From: Temnopleurus reevesii
Lineage: Eukaryota > Echinodermata > Echinoidea > Temnopleuroida > Temnopleuridae
Length of the DNA stretch: 64,000 nt
Direction: 5' to 3'
NCBI GenBank assembly: GCA_036244855.1
Contig: BQKZ01000545.1
Location: forward strand, 12,501-76,500
The number at the start of each line of letters is the position of its first letter. Within the stretch, counting starts at the first letter, position 1. This document shows, in pieces, positions 20,014 through 63,100 of this stretch. A model generated the notes under the pieces. The model had not been told where the DNA came from. It ran no database searches and was given only the letters and a program-made list of their open reading frames with translations. The position numbers and the translations under genes are program-made.

Positions 20014-22335
20014 CGTGACATACTGGTTTACTGGTGAATATGATAGTCTAGGGGTACTAAACTCGAATCCTGTGGGTGCCACTTGGACACCCTTGGGGAA
20101 AAGATTTTATTCGCACTTTAAAATTTTACGGAGGCACTAAGGTGACATACATATGACTAGATTTTTTTTGCCGCAACAGCTGCCGTCCTTGTAAATCTCA
20201 TTTTCGGTGTCACTTTAGGGCTTACGTAATTTTCGATATCCACGAATGACGAAAAACGAAAATGTTAACTTTTTATGAAATCTCAGTGCTATACCTTCAA
20301 TTGAAAAAGTTAACACAAGAGCAAGCTGGTGATTTGTTAATATAGGACAGTATGAAGTAAATTGAGGGTCACATTTATTGATTTTAATGTGAAAATGAAA
20401 ACATATTTTTAAAGTACAGTCAAACCTGTCTATAGTGGCCACTGTGTATAGTGACCACCTGTCTATAGTGGCCACTTAAATTGATTCCCTCCAGGTGAAA
20501 ATGCATGTTATAGAACCTGTCTATAGAGGCCACCTGTCTACAGTGGCCACTTTTTCTGTTTCCCTTGGGGTGGCCTCTGTAGACAGGTTTGACTGTACAT
20601 ATAATTCTCACATGTTAACTGGTTTAAGGGGCCGCGGAATGTCTTAACAAAAGGTCGGAGAGGCTGAACGGAGGGAGGGGGGGGGGTATTTTTTTTTCAC
20701 AGGGCCACTATGCTTGGAAGAAGTCTTTCCTATTATTATTGCATCCAATATTCCTTAACCCATCCATACTGTCTGTCCATCCCTATACACATTATCTCTT
20801 TACAACTACCAGATAAACGACGATACACATTATCGTATAATGGGGGATATAGACTTGCGCCACAACTAGCCGTCATTCATTCGAACCATGCATTAAAAAA
20901 TATTGATTTTCTGAATCAAATCCACTGAATTTACATTTCTCAAATTGACATTATTCTTTAATCTTTCATATGATTTTCAATCATCTTTTATATGAATTAT
21001 AAGAGTTTTCGAACTCTACCTTAAACTTGCGACAAGTAGGTTCAGGCTTAAAAGAACAGAGATAAAACTCGATGAGAAGGGCTCTGGAAAAACCTTTGAA
21101 TCCACTTTTGCAAAGTTACCTCTTCTACTTAACATGTTGTTATCGTGTTGAAAGTTCAAGCCTAGAATGACTACCCTTTTCTACACATCGCTCGCGACGC
21201 ATCACTGCGTCGCTCACATACCAATGGCCACATTCCTATTGTCTATCGCATACTTACACTTCAGTGTATGCATGGATAAACGAGACAAACAAAAATTGCC
21301 TGCTATACAACCGTAACGCAGGCAATTGATATTCTCTTGGGAAATGGGGTTTGCAGTAATGTTTCTGAGGAAGCTCATATGATATTATTTCAAGGCATTG
21401 ATTCTGTGAATTGTGTTAATTATGAATATCCAGATTGAATAGAATATATATGTACAAGCTGGCGAAATATAAATATGTGATAACATGGTGTAAATCCCGA
21501 GTCATGTTTAATCTTTTAACATTCAGCCATTTCAATTTTCTAACTGGGAAAGAAGAATTAACATAACGTACATAAAAATCGTGCTTTGTGTATATTCAGC
21601 AACTGGTTTAATGCGCACATTTTATATTAGCAGTAATCCGTACCAGTCACATGTAACATGTTATTCATACCGTAATCTGAATATGTAATGTGATATCAAG
21701 TAGGACAATTGACAACGTCTGTTAATTGATATAATAAGTATATATATTTGATATAATTAACACAACTGACGGAATTAACGCCTTAAAATAATAGTATGAT
21801 GACCTTAGAAATGTCTCTATCATAAGAACCATGTCTGACAGTGAGTTACACGGAGTCGCGACGGCTGCAAACCCCATTTCCCAGTCAAATTCGTGCAAGC
21901 AAAATTACCGTGCACAAGATTAATTTGAATGGCTAATTATATCTCAAAACGATATGATGTGACCCTCAATTTACTTCATGTGGTCCTGTATTAACAAATC
22001 AACAGCTTGATCGTGTTTAACTTTTTTTTTTTTAAATTTAAAGGTACTGTATAGCATTGAGAATTCATGACAAGATGACATTTTCATTTTTCGTCATTCG
22101 TGCATATCGAAAAATCACGGAGGCCCTAAAGTGACACCGAAAATGATATTCAGAAGGACATTAGCTGTTGCGGCGAAAAATATCATCATAATATGTATTT
22201 CACCTTAGTGCCTCTGTGAACCAATAAAAATTTCCCCAAGGGTGCCAAAGTGGCACCCACTGGAATTGTGTTAGTACCCTCTAGACCGGTCATGCTCTAG
22301 ACTACCATATTCACCAATAAACCAGCATTATCATA
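20014..22335. mobile_element. 2.3 kb element with ~350-bp inverted arms
   Basis: The left arm (20014-20376) and right arm (21955-22335) are reverse complements over their length. Shared blocks in order are TGGTGAATATG, GTGGGTGCCACTT, ACCCTTGGGGAAA, GAGGCACTAAGGTGA, GCCGCAACAGCT, CATTTTCGGTGTCACTTTAG, ATGACGAAAAA and GAAGTAAATTGAGGGTCACA. The middle has no transposase ORF. It holds a nested Tc1-type MITE (20417-20595) and an inner 546-bp segment bounded by an 18-bp inverted pair (21338-21355, 21866-21883). It lies upstream of WDR36. Confidence 0.8.
20417..20595. mobile_element. Tc1/mariner-like MITE, 179 bp, copy 1
   Basis: Termini CAGTCAAACCTGTCTATAG and CTGTAGACAGGTTTGACTG, flanked by TA. 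Internal GTCTATAGTGGCCAC units repeat. It differs from the copy at 31289-31467 at about four positions by eye and has the same length, so both are recent insertions. Confidence 0.88.
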
Positions 22336-22636
22336 ATTTGTCACTGTCCTGCTGGGATTCTACTTGACTAATAGCTAGGACCATTCCGTGCAATTGGTCC
22401 CAGGATTTCACAACCTGGTTGTGGCCAACGTGGCCGACCAACGGGGAATATTGGCGCCCCTCCCCCGGAAAAGCTGACAAGCAAATGATAAAAAGGGGAG
22501 CAACAGGATAATCTTTTTGTTTTGTTTGTTTAGCCACAAGAATATGAAGTGTGGGCTTGTTAGCCAACTTATCGACGGGGAGATCAAATTATCACTATGC
22601 CCCCTTCAAATGCTGGATCTGTCCCTGCTGACCAGC

Positions 22637-22667
<31 letters not shown>

Positions 22668-23345
22668 TTATACTTAAAAAAAAAATTATGAAAAAAACTT
22701 GACCCCATTTTCTGTTTATTTATTCAACTGCAATCTAAAGTACATACTTAGTTATGGGATACGCATTTCATAGACCGAGACAACCCCCCCCCCCCCCTAA
22801 AATATATCACTGCCCTCTCCACATCTTTCTCCTTCTCTATCTCTCTTTTGACATCCTTGATTTTCTCATGATCTCCCATGTCTCTTCTCTTCTTACAAAT
22901 GTATTTTAAGCTCATAGGGACAACTTCTGCAGTGGTGTTAAATGAATACAGATTGTTATTATCATTACTATGATGATTATTATTATTATCATGATCATGA
23001 TTATTATCATTATCGTTATCAATATCATTATCTTTATTATTAAATGTCCACTCTGTCCCTCCTCCTTCCCTGTATTGCTTTGCATTACTTTGCATGATAA
23101 AAATCTCCCTCCACCCCTACACCGCATCCCCCTCTCCCTCTTTCTCATTCTCTCTCTCTCTCTCTCTATCTCGCTCTCTCTTTCTTTCTCCCCCTCTCTC
23201 TATTTCTCTCTATCTATCTAAATCACTTTCCTCTTCCCCCACCCCCTCTCTCTCTCCCTCTCTCTCTCTCAATCTCACTTTTCCAGTCATCTCTTCTCCT
23301 ATTCCTTCTCTCCTTTCATTTTCCTCTCACCCAATCTCTCTATTT
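22336..23345. other. Low-complexity intergenic stretch
   Basis: Contains a 39-base G run (22637-22675), a C run (22788-22799), an ATT/ATC-rich tract (22965-23045) and a long CT-rich tract (23100-23340). No gene seen. Confidence 0.75.
22637..22675 (+). repeat. Poly(G) tract of 39
   Basis: An uninterrupted run of G. It could form quadruplex structures, but the exact length is unreliable in assembled sequence. Confidence 0.9.
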
Positions 23346-26199
23346 AGTGCAGCTAAAAATACAAACTATTGAACACTTGGTTTTAGCTCATAGACATGCT
23401 TTTATTATATTTTCTCAAATTTCTTTTCTTCCCATAGCAGCGTACATTCACAAAGTTTCTTCGATAAATTTTGTACATCGAGGTATAACTTCAAAAATAA
23501 AAACACAGGCATCACAATGCGACAAATAGTACTTTATATCTACATCGACAGGTAGGTCATAATAAATCTGTACAAATTTCTCTTTGCTCTGGTATATATA
23601 TTTACACACACAATTTTTTATAATTGGTTCAACGTAGGCAATTTACCAAAGGATAGAGTCATTCACATCTCCCCTTTACATTAAAAGGCTTTTGATTTTG
23701 ACAAAAACTGACATCAACCAAACCGCTCCGAAATATTGATAAGATGTATCTATATGTAAATTCATTGCTTAATTTCCAAGTGGATGCATGACTGTATAGT
23801 TATTAGCATATTCACTCTCTTCACCTGTTAAGTCATTCACATTGTTTTCGACCCTCATAGATATTACGGAACGGTTGGCATCTATACAATCAGCAAGTTA
23901 GATTACCATTTCCAAGTATAAGTAACTTCCATGAAAATGAAAACACAGTGTCTTGCATACCCCAATTTTTACCCTTACATTGCAGCAATAATACACTCTG
24001 TATTAAAAATAATGCTTGGTCATAATGACTACTTATTCCTTTAATTAAGTAGAAAAAATAAACATTTTTCACATTGACATTTCGAAAAGGAAGAGGAAGG
24101 AAGAAAATCAAATCAAAGAGGAGGTAAAAAAAATGAAAAAAAGGGAGAAATAGAAATGACCTAAGGCCCCGGTCACATAGGACCCCTGAAGCAACACAAC
24201 ACAACACGACTCTTTGTTAATTCATAGTTAACTTCCTCCGAACAAAGAGTCGTGTTGAATCGTGTTGCTTCTGGGGCCCTATGTGACCAGGGATTTAGAA
24301 AAGCAACATGCATCAGGCATCATTCATTTGAGAATATTACAAACTACCATAGTTTTTAAGTGATGCAAAATTGCCAACGATTCTGGAATAGAAACGTACG
24401 TTCAATGTGCTTCATGAGTGAATGCTCCAGTGAACGATTTCTTTCATCTTTCTTTCTCTTAGGAGAAATTGAACACATTTTGCTCATTTTTCTTTCATTC
24501 AAATTGTAATTCTAATTCTCATAAATATTCCAGAATGGTTAGCACATATGCGCTGGTATATGTTGGGGAGTGGGAAAGATGGACAATTTAGAAACTGTTT
24601 CCTAAAATCATGTTTCCACACAATTTCAGCCTATAAGCAACTTAATCTTACACACCTTGTGGACACCCCCAAGATGACATCAGACTAAATACACATTTCC
24701 ATTGACTTCAATGACAATGGAATTATAGCTGAATTAAAATTGTGGCAAATTTCTTACAATACCAGCCAAGGTAACTTCATATAACTGTGTTGGTGCTTTC
24801 TGTCAAGCCCCTACATTACCTTTATCATTACAGTTTCAAGATACTTCACATGATTTTGAAAAGGTTTTCATATCAATCAAATAAGTTCTCTATTCATTTA
24901 GCACTATGAAATCGAAAGACAAAGCAATTGGAATAAAAAAAAAATCCAGTTTCCCTGTCAATCCTTACAATGGCTCAAGAGCACACAATAAATTTCCTTT
25001 CAAGGTGTGTCCAAGGAAATGCAGAATGGCATTAAAATTATCTCAGCTTTCCCTTCCTTGCTTGTAGGTCTCTAATTCTCTTGGCATCCTCTAACATAGA
25101 CATCATTTTCATGACTAGATTAGGAGGATGGATAAGACTTTGCCAGTATCAGATAGCCAAGACCATTTCACGCATTTGACCCGAAATATCAAACCCGTTT
25201 TCTTAATGACAGGGAAGCTCCTTTCTTCTCCCTTCTAGAGCCATTGTGAGAACTTGGATGAGCACTTCTTTCCTGTATTTTGTCAAGTTACTTTGTCATT
25301 TGATTTCACAGTGTAGGCTTTGGACATGGGATGCTTATTTCAGTAAGCAATGATAATATTCTCAAATTAACCCATTGACTTCTGACATATGCCCATAGGA
25401 CTTGTTCAGGCAATATCTGCTTTCAATAGGCAATGGATTACAACATCAGGTGGCTTTCCAGCATATTACAATATTCATACACTCCCAAGAGGGAAAATTT
25501 AAATTGGATTTGACAAACTTCATGAAAAAATATATATGCTTAATTTGTTTTTACAGCAATGCCATGCAACATGGCTAACTCTTAAATGCGACATACACTC
25601 ACACACGCCACTAAAGCACACTATCATCCTCCGTGTTGCGATGATTCAGTATATACAAGATGAATATAGATGCATACCTACAGGCAACCAGTACTCATTA
25701 ACCCAATATATCTTACCCATATTGTTCCTACAATAGTGATATAAATGAAGTTTCAATTATTAGAAGATCAATTTTATAATGATTCCTTATTTTCGAGTAT
25801 AATGGACTAAAAAAGAGTATAGAATCGTGACAAAATTTTTAAGTCTTTGGGCAGAATACAAGAGGGAACAATCTTGTTCTAGAATAAAACCTTTAATTTT
25901 GTTTGACTTTGAAATAACCTCAATGAAAATATGTAATTCCTTAGAAGCTGCTCTATTTCTTTCACTAATGTAGCCAACTTGTTTTGTAATATATATTTAA
26001 TACCCTTTTTCTATTTTGTGATTTGTTACTTGAACGAATTCAACAAATTTAAAACTGAAACAATTTTTACCGGATCAACATTGCCTCATGGAATTGTTAA
26101 AATATTAGGAGAGCTCATTTAGTCATGTGCAAATAGGGAGCAAAATATGATGGTAGAATGGTTGAATATTTGTTCGGAGAAATATCAGATCATACACTA
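23346..26199. other. AT-rich intergenic DNA, possible MAST 3' UTR end
   Basis: No coding exon recognised on either strand apart from a MITE at 24175-24293. A minus-strand AATAAA occurs at about 23401. The mostly non-repetitive character is compatible with a very long MAST 3' UTR or plain intergenic DNA; sequence alone cannot decide. Confidence 0.35.
24175..24293. mobile_element. MITE, CCCCGGTCACATAGGACC family, copy 1
   Basis: Left GGCCCCGGTCACATAGGACC, then GAAGCAACAC; right GTGTTGCTTCTGGGGCCCTA, then TGTGACC. About 119 bp with an inner inverted pair (CGACTCTTTGTT and AACAAAGAGTCG). A second copy is at 46161-46287. Confidence 0.82.
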
Positions 26200-26508
26200 N
26201 NNNNNNNNNNNNNNNNNNNNNNNNNNNNNNNNNNNNNNNNNNNNNNNNNNNNNNNNNNNNNNNNNNNNNNNNNNNNNNNNNNNNNNNNNNNNNNNNNNNN
26301 NNNNNNNNNNNNNNNNNNNNNNNNNNNNNNNNNNNNNNNNNNNNNNNNNNNNNNNNNNNNNNNNNNNNNNNNNNNNNNNNNNNNNNNNNNNNNNNNNNNN
26401 NNNNNNNNNNNNNNNNNNNNNNNNNNNNNNNNNNNNNNNNNNNNNNNNNNNNNNNNNNNNNNNNNNNNNNNNNNNNNNNNNNNNNNNNNNNNNNNNNNNN
26501 NNNNNNNN
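26200..26508. other. Assembly gap (309 N)
   Basis: An N run. A C-rich tract directly follows at 26509-26531. Confidence 0.99.
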
Positions 26509-26753
26509 TCCCCTTCCCACCCCCCCCCCCCACAATCCCTCTTTCCTCTTTCACTCTCCCTCTCTAATGACGACACCATATTCTACATCGTCCACTGTAG
26601 GATCTTCAGGTAATATAGCATGCAACAATTGACATCAGCTGTACAGTGTAAATATATTTGATCTTCACATGAAAAACGTGGAGCTTTATCACAGAGCAAA
26701 GTCTTGTGCTATGTGCAAAGGTATGATACATTCCACCTTGCCCATTATGTTAA

Positions 26754-27033
26754 CCCTTTGAACCCTAATGGCCGGTTTTCAGGCCATGCCAAGAAAGTAG
26801 AAGTCACTATTCATTTTATTTGTCAGCACATTCCCTTTTAATCATTATTTTATTCTGTGCTGAATACACTTTTATAGTAGACAAATACAGAATTTATGTG
26901 ATCAAAGATTAAAAAAAAACATTAACAAAGAATTGAATTGTTCAAATTTTTGACATAAGTCAAGAATGCACAAAACGTAAAATAACTCGGGGTATAGCTC
27001 ACAAAATATGAAAATAAGTCAGGGTTCAAAGGG
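26754..27033. mobile_element. piggyBac-like MITE, 280 bp, TTAA flanks
   Basis: CCCTTTGAACCCT at the left and AGGGTTCAAAGGG at the right are perfect inverted ends. Each is bordered by TTAA (26750-26753 and 27034-27037), the target site of piggyBac elements. No ORF inside. Confidence 0.82.
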
Positions 27034-27059
27034 TTAATGGTGCTTTGCTAATTCGACCA

Positions 27060-27172
27060 AGGGCCTGTAACATCAAACAAGTTTGCGATTAAACGCAAAC
27101 TTTAGCAAATGATTTCCCATAGACTTGCGGTTGATATCAATCATACATTTGATTGTTATGTTACGGAAGCTG
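27060..27172. mobile_element. Decayed MITE, GGGCCTGTAACATAAA family
   Basis: Left GGGCCTGTAACATCAAACAAG and a core with GATTAAACGCAAACTTTAGC; the right end TTGTTATGTTACGG is eroded. A further eroded relative is near 55462-55575. Confidence 0.55.
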
Positions 27173-27751
27173 GTGCTGATGGTAATCATGCTATGTCTTC
27201 TACACAATTACTAGAATATGCATGAAAATAGAAATCCTACTGTGAAGCACCAAACTGTCGAACCAACTATTTTCTCAAAAGAGAAAGCTTGATAACAATG
27301 AATATACACTGCCTCTCAAAAAATTTAGTTCAGCTTTTTGGTGATTCACATTTTGATTTCTAGCATCATGCACATTCTGGTAGTTTGACATTTCTGCATT
27401 ACCCTCATTTAAACCTCACTCAGAGAGATACAGGTAATACCATTTGGTTGTGAACCGGTAAGTGAATTTGAAAAAGCAACTACTTTCCCATGATCGGCCG
27501 TTGTAGCTTGCACTGTAAAATTAAACTGTTCTGGACAGTCATAAACTGATTTCGGGTAGTATCTGCACAACTGATTCTGTCCCTCTTCCTCTATTATTCT
27601 GGCGTAAAAATTCAAATTTGAATAATGAATGCCATCAACCCTATTCTCACTCTCTCCTTGTCTCAGTAAAAAAGATCCTCTATCACAACAAACAGTGCTC
27701 TTAGAAAGTGCTCCGGAATGTGCTTGTAATTTTATACATAATCATTCTACG

Positions 27752-27850
27752 GCAACTACTCACCTTTGAATAGTGTGCAAAACATAGCTTACATTAAACA
27801 NGCAACTACTCACCTTTGAATAGTGTGCAAAACATAGCTTACATTAAACA
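27752..27850. other. Unmerged contig overlap around a single N
   Basis: The 49 bases before the N at 27801 (from GCAACTACTCACC to TTACATTAAACA) are repeated exactly right after it. This is best explained as one real segment present twice in the assembly. Confidence 0.85.
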
Positions 27851-29214
27851 TACTACTGGGGTGTTGAAAGAAAGTTGTAGTTGATTGGCATACACCAATT
27901 AAATGCTTGTTTCATGTGCACCTTGTTTGAAGCACAGACAGCGCGCTAGTTGGAACGTATGTTTCAATGATTTACAATCACTTACAACTTTCTGGCAGCA
28001 CCCGTAATGAAAGACAAACATGGATTAACTTGAAGCAAATAAATCTATCTTGGTGAATGTGACATAAATCTATACTGCCAGAAAAAATATTTATGATGTA
28101 TACAATTTCAGTGAATGAAAAATAAAATTCTTTGTAGGGCAATAATTCAGGTACAAATAGCGTAACTTCATTTATCAATAATGCAATATGCAAATAAACT
28201 TTAATTTTGCTTAACACAGACAAGTTTCTTGGAACTTACCCCATACATACACAGGCACAGAGTGTTAAATTTTGAATAAAATTTGTTATTCCAAAGATAT
28301 ATTCTTGCAAATTGCAAATATTGCAAACTTATTCAAAATGGAACAGGATGGGATAATCAACTCTAATAAGTATTATTCCAGAGAATGGATATGATAGATG
28401 AGATGCATGAAGCAGGAGTAATAATTATCCCACCTTTCAATGCCAAATTCTAAATCATTTTTTCCAAACAAAATTATGCATGTGTATATGTATGAATTTT
28501 GATGGTGGTTTAGAAAAATTTTGAATATAGAATGCTGAATTTAGTCACATACTTATTAGTCATGTTAATAAATAGTCACAAAAATCTCCAAAATACAGTA
28601 AATACATGCTTCTTGGTAGAATTTAAAGAATGGGTTTAGTAATTTTGCGCGGAATTATTCAAGTCCACCAGTGGGAACAGGTGTAAACTCCAAACATTCA
28701 CCAAGCACCAGTTTATGATTGGACATTCTCAGTTAAGACTCTCAATCAAGCTACATTTCCCCACAAATTTGCTCCAATTATAATTACCTTCAGATTCAAA
28801 CTACCTTTGCGCATTCAAAACTGCATGGTGGTAGTTTATCTGACTACAGCAAAACAGTTTTATTGAATCCTGTTATGAAACGTCCTTCATGATTATATTT
28901 AATAATACTGAAATTGAGCAAAAAATATTTATCAATATCATTTTCCTCAAAAGGAAAAAAAGGACAGTTACATTATGATTCTAATGCTGAATTGAATATT
29001 TGAAAAAAATATTGAGAAGCAAATTTTATGTGCTAAATTCACAATGTCACACCAACTTGAGGAGCACTCTGAAAATATTGTTTCATTGTTGACTTTTTAA
29101 CAACAAATCACGTATCAGAACCAAGCCAAATGTTGGATTTCATCATTGAAATAGACGTAATAGATATATCTGAAATTGCAAATATGGAGCATTTCCACCA
29201 GTATGGTCATGTGT

Positions 29215-29580
29215 CTTTGAAACAAAAATTTGATACATTGATGGCGTTTGTTCTTAATGAGAAACTTGTAATCAACTCCAAAGAAAGTTACATGCACAAT
29301 TTCCAATATCAAACTTATTTGTGGCCATTTCATTTGAGAATACATTGAATGCCCTTTTGCACCAAATTCCACAGTGCATTAAGGTCTCCCCTAACTTTCA
29401 TTGCATTCATGGCATTTGTTCTTGATGTAAAACTTGTAATCACATCCAAAGAAAGTGACATAAACATTTTCCAAAATCAAATCATCAGTTACATTTGTAG
29501 CCATTTCATTTGAAAATACATCAAACGCCTTTTGCATTATATACCAAAGTGCATGTTGATCTCTCCTAACTGTCATTGCT
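29215..29580 (+). repeat. Tandem duplication, two ~185-bp units
   Basis: Units at 29222-29400 and 29405-29580 share GGCGTTTGTTCTTAATGA versus GGCATTTGTTCTTGATGT, ACTTGTAATCA-TCCAAAGAA, GGCCATTTCATTTGA, and TCTCCCCTAACTTTCATTGC versus TCTCCTAACTGTCATTGC. Non-coding. Confidence 0.75.
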
Positions 29581-29992
29581 ATTTACTGTTATCTAACACA
29601 TTGCAATGCCATTCCATAGAGATCGCATGCACTCGTTCCTGTTATGTCTCTGTTATTATCTACTTCTTATTTCAGCGTCTTTGGCAAAACATACAGGCAC
29701 AATAGCAAAGAATAATCAATCAATCAATTAATGATGACAACATAGCAAAGTACTTTCTAATCATCCCTTGGATACATTTTAATGCTTTCTATTTTTACTG
29801 TTACACAAAAATAAAACCTTGCTTCAATCACCAAGATAATAGCTTACAGGTCTTGGATTCCTAAATTGCCTCACATGAGAGATTTGTGAAATGCTCATAG
29901 TCTGACACTAAAGACAAATATATCTCCTCATTATCACAAATATACATATATAAGAGACTGAATACTTTGCATTTCTGTACACATAATATAAT

Positions 29993-60190
<30,198 letters not shown>

Positions 60191-60193
60191 CTG

Positions 60194-63100
60194 CTTGAAA
60201 GACACAAATGTATTGAAACAAAAATATGTTAAAATTATGCCACTAAAGACAGAATCATGGATTAGTCTGAGCAAAATAAATTGTAAACAATAATTTCCAA
60301 TCTTCTAAAATACAATATCATCTAAAATGAATAACTCATTACTTTCATTTGCATTTTTATGTATTGTTTATCTGTATTTCTGAAATGTTATATACAGCAT
60401 CTTAATAGTATGAAGAAAATTATCTTTGATACATGTACACATATACCAGTATTGTATCTTCTTTTATAAATACTGAAGCACTGTCCTTTTTTTTAATTCG
60501 GCAGCATAATAACCACATTCCAATCGCTACTACAGACACACATCAAAAGAAAAGGTAAATTCCACAAGCATTAATATGCGGTAAATATTATGCTTAGATA
60601 TTCAGGCTTTTAAATGTCACTTTTTTTCCACAAAAAGCTTTCTGGGTAAAAACATTTATGAAGTAATACATAGTTGGCGTATCGTCTCAATAAAGGTTGG
60701 TTCTAAGAGGAGGATTATATATCTTCTCTTCAGTATTACGTCAGTCTGTTAATAGACGCAAGACATGTAATAGATGCCTTAAATGCATCATACGCAGTGT
60801 AGCTTTCTGTACACCATGCAATTGTGCGCAGAGGAAGAACGCTTAATATTATTATGTTAACTACATATGACGTAAGTACAATTCAGTAATTCAATGTGAT
60901 TTGTGTTATAATTCTCAGTGATGTCATCAAGGTGAATGTCAGTTCTACTAACAAAGTATTGCCAAACTTAACCATAGCGGTCATCATGCATGCATCAAGA
61001 TATCATGCTCTGTATGAGATTTCAAGAGCTATCTTCGGTAGATAGCAACATGATGTTAATGTAAATACTGGTAAAGAATTTTGAACAGTGAGATGTGAAT
61101 GATAAATTGCATCAAACATACACTGATAACTTTGAGATATCTGTTTTCATTTTTTTCTTCATTCTACATAATAGACATACGAATCAATATGACGTATAGG
61201 TTTCAGATTTTCTTTCAAATCATGCTACGCATACAGGAGCAAATTTCACTTGTTAAGAACAATCTTCCTTTAGACCCCTCTCATTCTCATTCTTTCTCTT
61301 TTACTTCTCTCTCTCCCTCTGTATCTGCTCTCATCATGTTATTGACACATCCACTTACACATGAACATTCTCCTACTTAAAAAAAACCCACCCAAATGGT
61401 AAATTTTCAATAATAAACAAATAGTTCAAACAGTAAATGAATGTCAACTCTACTGTGCGAAATAAACATTTCATCGCAGAATTTCGTGACATAAAATTCT
61501 CTGAAAACAATGTTTTAAAAAATACTGTTCAACCTTTTCAATTAATTCAGGCAGGATGGTAGGAAGTCTCCTCATTCCTCCTACACCCAAACACTCAAGT
61601 GGGACTGAGACGAAAGATGAGCTCTCTTATCAAGGGCTCATAAACTTCAGAAGCCAACAAAATAATAAAGAAATTCCCCCTACGGCTCAAACAGCCAGCA
61701 GACTGCCTCATGAATATTAGCGGTGAGCAAATGAGAGTCAAGCAGACGGAAATCCATAAATCAAATAGGGGTGAAAGCTCCCCTATTTACCGACTACTCC
61801 CATAAAATAATGATCTTCGGGATCTATTTTGACTGAGGTATTGCAAGGACTTGTTGCTGGAGATATTGGTACGATCGTAGATAGTGCTTCACATTTATGA
61901 ACTCTGCAATATATTACTGCAATATAGTTGATTAGTATCTCTATATCTTCGTATCATTGATCATTCAACATTCAAAGCGAGATATTCTGAATTACAGGAC
62001 GCTATGGACACATTTTCATAACTTTCACGGAATTAACATTTCTAATCTGAGTGTAAATTTACTGAACTTGTATTAAAAGATTAAATAAAATTATTCAAAT
62101 ATATTTGAATCAAATAAAAAGAAAAAAAGAAAAAGCAATTTTAATAAAAGTAAAAAAAAAAAATAGAAAGGACATTTGAAAATTCTTCAAGACTATTTAC
62201 ACTGCTTAAACCACAACAGTATTTGTCAATAACCTTAGACTACAACATGAATTATCCAACAGTAACAAACTATACATCACACATGTATCTCCCACTAGGC
62301 AAAACCTCTTTGTCAACAATTAATTCTTGCTATTATGAAACCTCCATGGAACAAAACACAACCTGTTCATCTTAACTCGTCAAAGCCTCAATCACAGGCG
62401 AATTAAGCTTTCAAAGCAACCACTCCGCTCAGGAGTATTCACCTCAAGCCACGGAGAAGACTAATTAATTTAGAATAATATTGGGACTACAAAAAGCTGG
62501 TGTTGCCATGGAAACTTGACATTTGCAGTTTGCTGTGTATGACGCATTGCACATGACCTCCTTTCAGAGAAGGAGGACGGGGGATCCGCATGTAGAATTA
62601 GCTGGCTAGAAGCACGATGGAGCAATGCTGATATTTCTACCTGTATGATAATAAATCAGATCGCTACATGTTCAGACCGTTTCATCTCCTTTCCCTCTCC
62701 CCTTAGATAACATTTTCTAATTCCTCATGGTTGCAATTTTCATGTGGTAGCAAGAAAAGCGAAGGATTTCAAATTTGACAAGGAGGTATATAAGAATAAC
62801 GATGGCTTGTTGAAAGCACTGGACATAAATCTTACGAGGAATAAATAGAAAAAAATAATAATTTAAGATATCATGTTAACTAAGAATTGATTGGAACAAG
62901 GGAGAGTTCAAATTAAAAACCAAGACAAGAGAACTGATGATATCCAAGTGCAGATTGTCTGAAAACTAGGGGATTTGACGTATCAATGACAAAGTAGGTA
63001 GATTAAAAAAAATCTGAAAGAAAAATCCACAAAGGATGGATACAAAGGAAAAGAGAGAGAGAGAGAGAGAGATGTGGAAATGATGGAATGGTAGAAAAAG

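Larger units (their letters stand above)
27173..29992. other. MAST 3' UTR / downstream region, no gene seen
   Basis: AT-rich, lies directly 3' of the MAST stop codon. A minus-strand AATAAA occurs at 28858-28863. It includes an assembly duplication around 27801 and an old tandem duplication at 29215-29580. Confidence 0.4.

Noticed and set aside
22748..23372. Asp/Asn-rich and Ser/Leu-rich ORFs
   Set aside because: ATT/ATC and CT low-complexity tracts.
26123..26632. Five ORFs across 26123-26632
   Set aside because: Created by the 309-N gap and flanking C-rich sequence.
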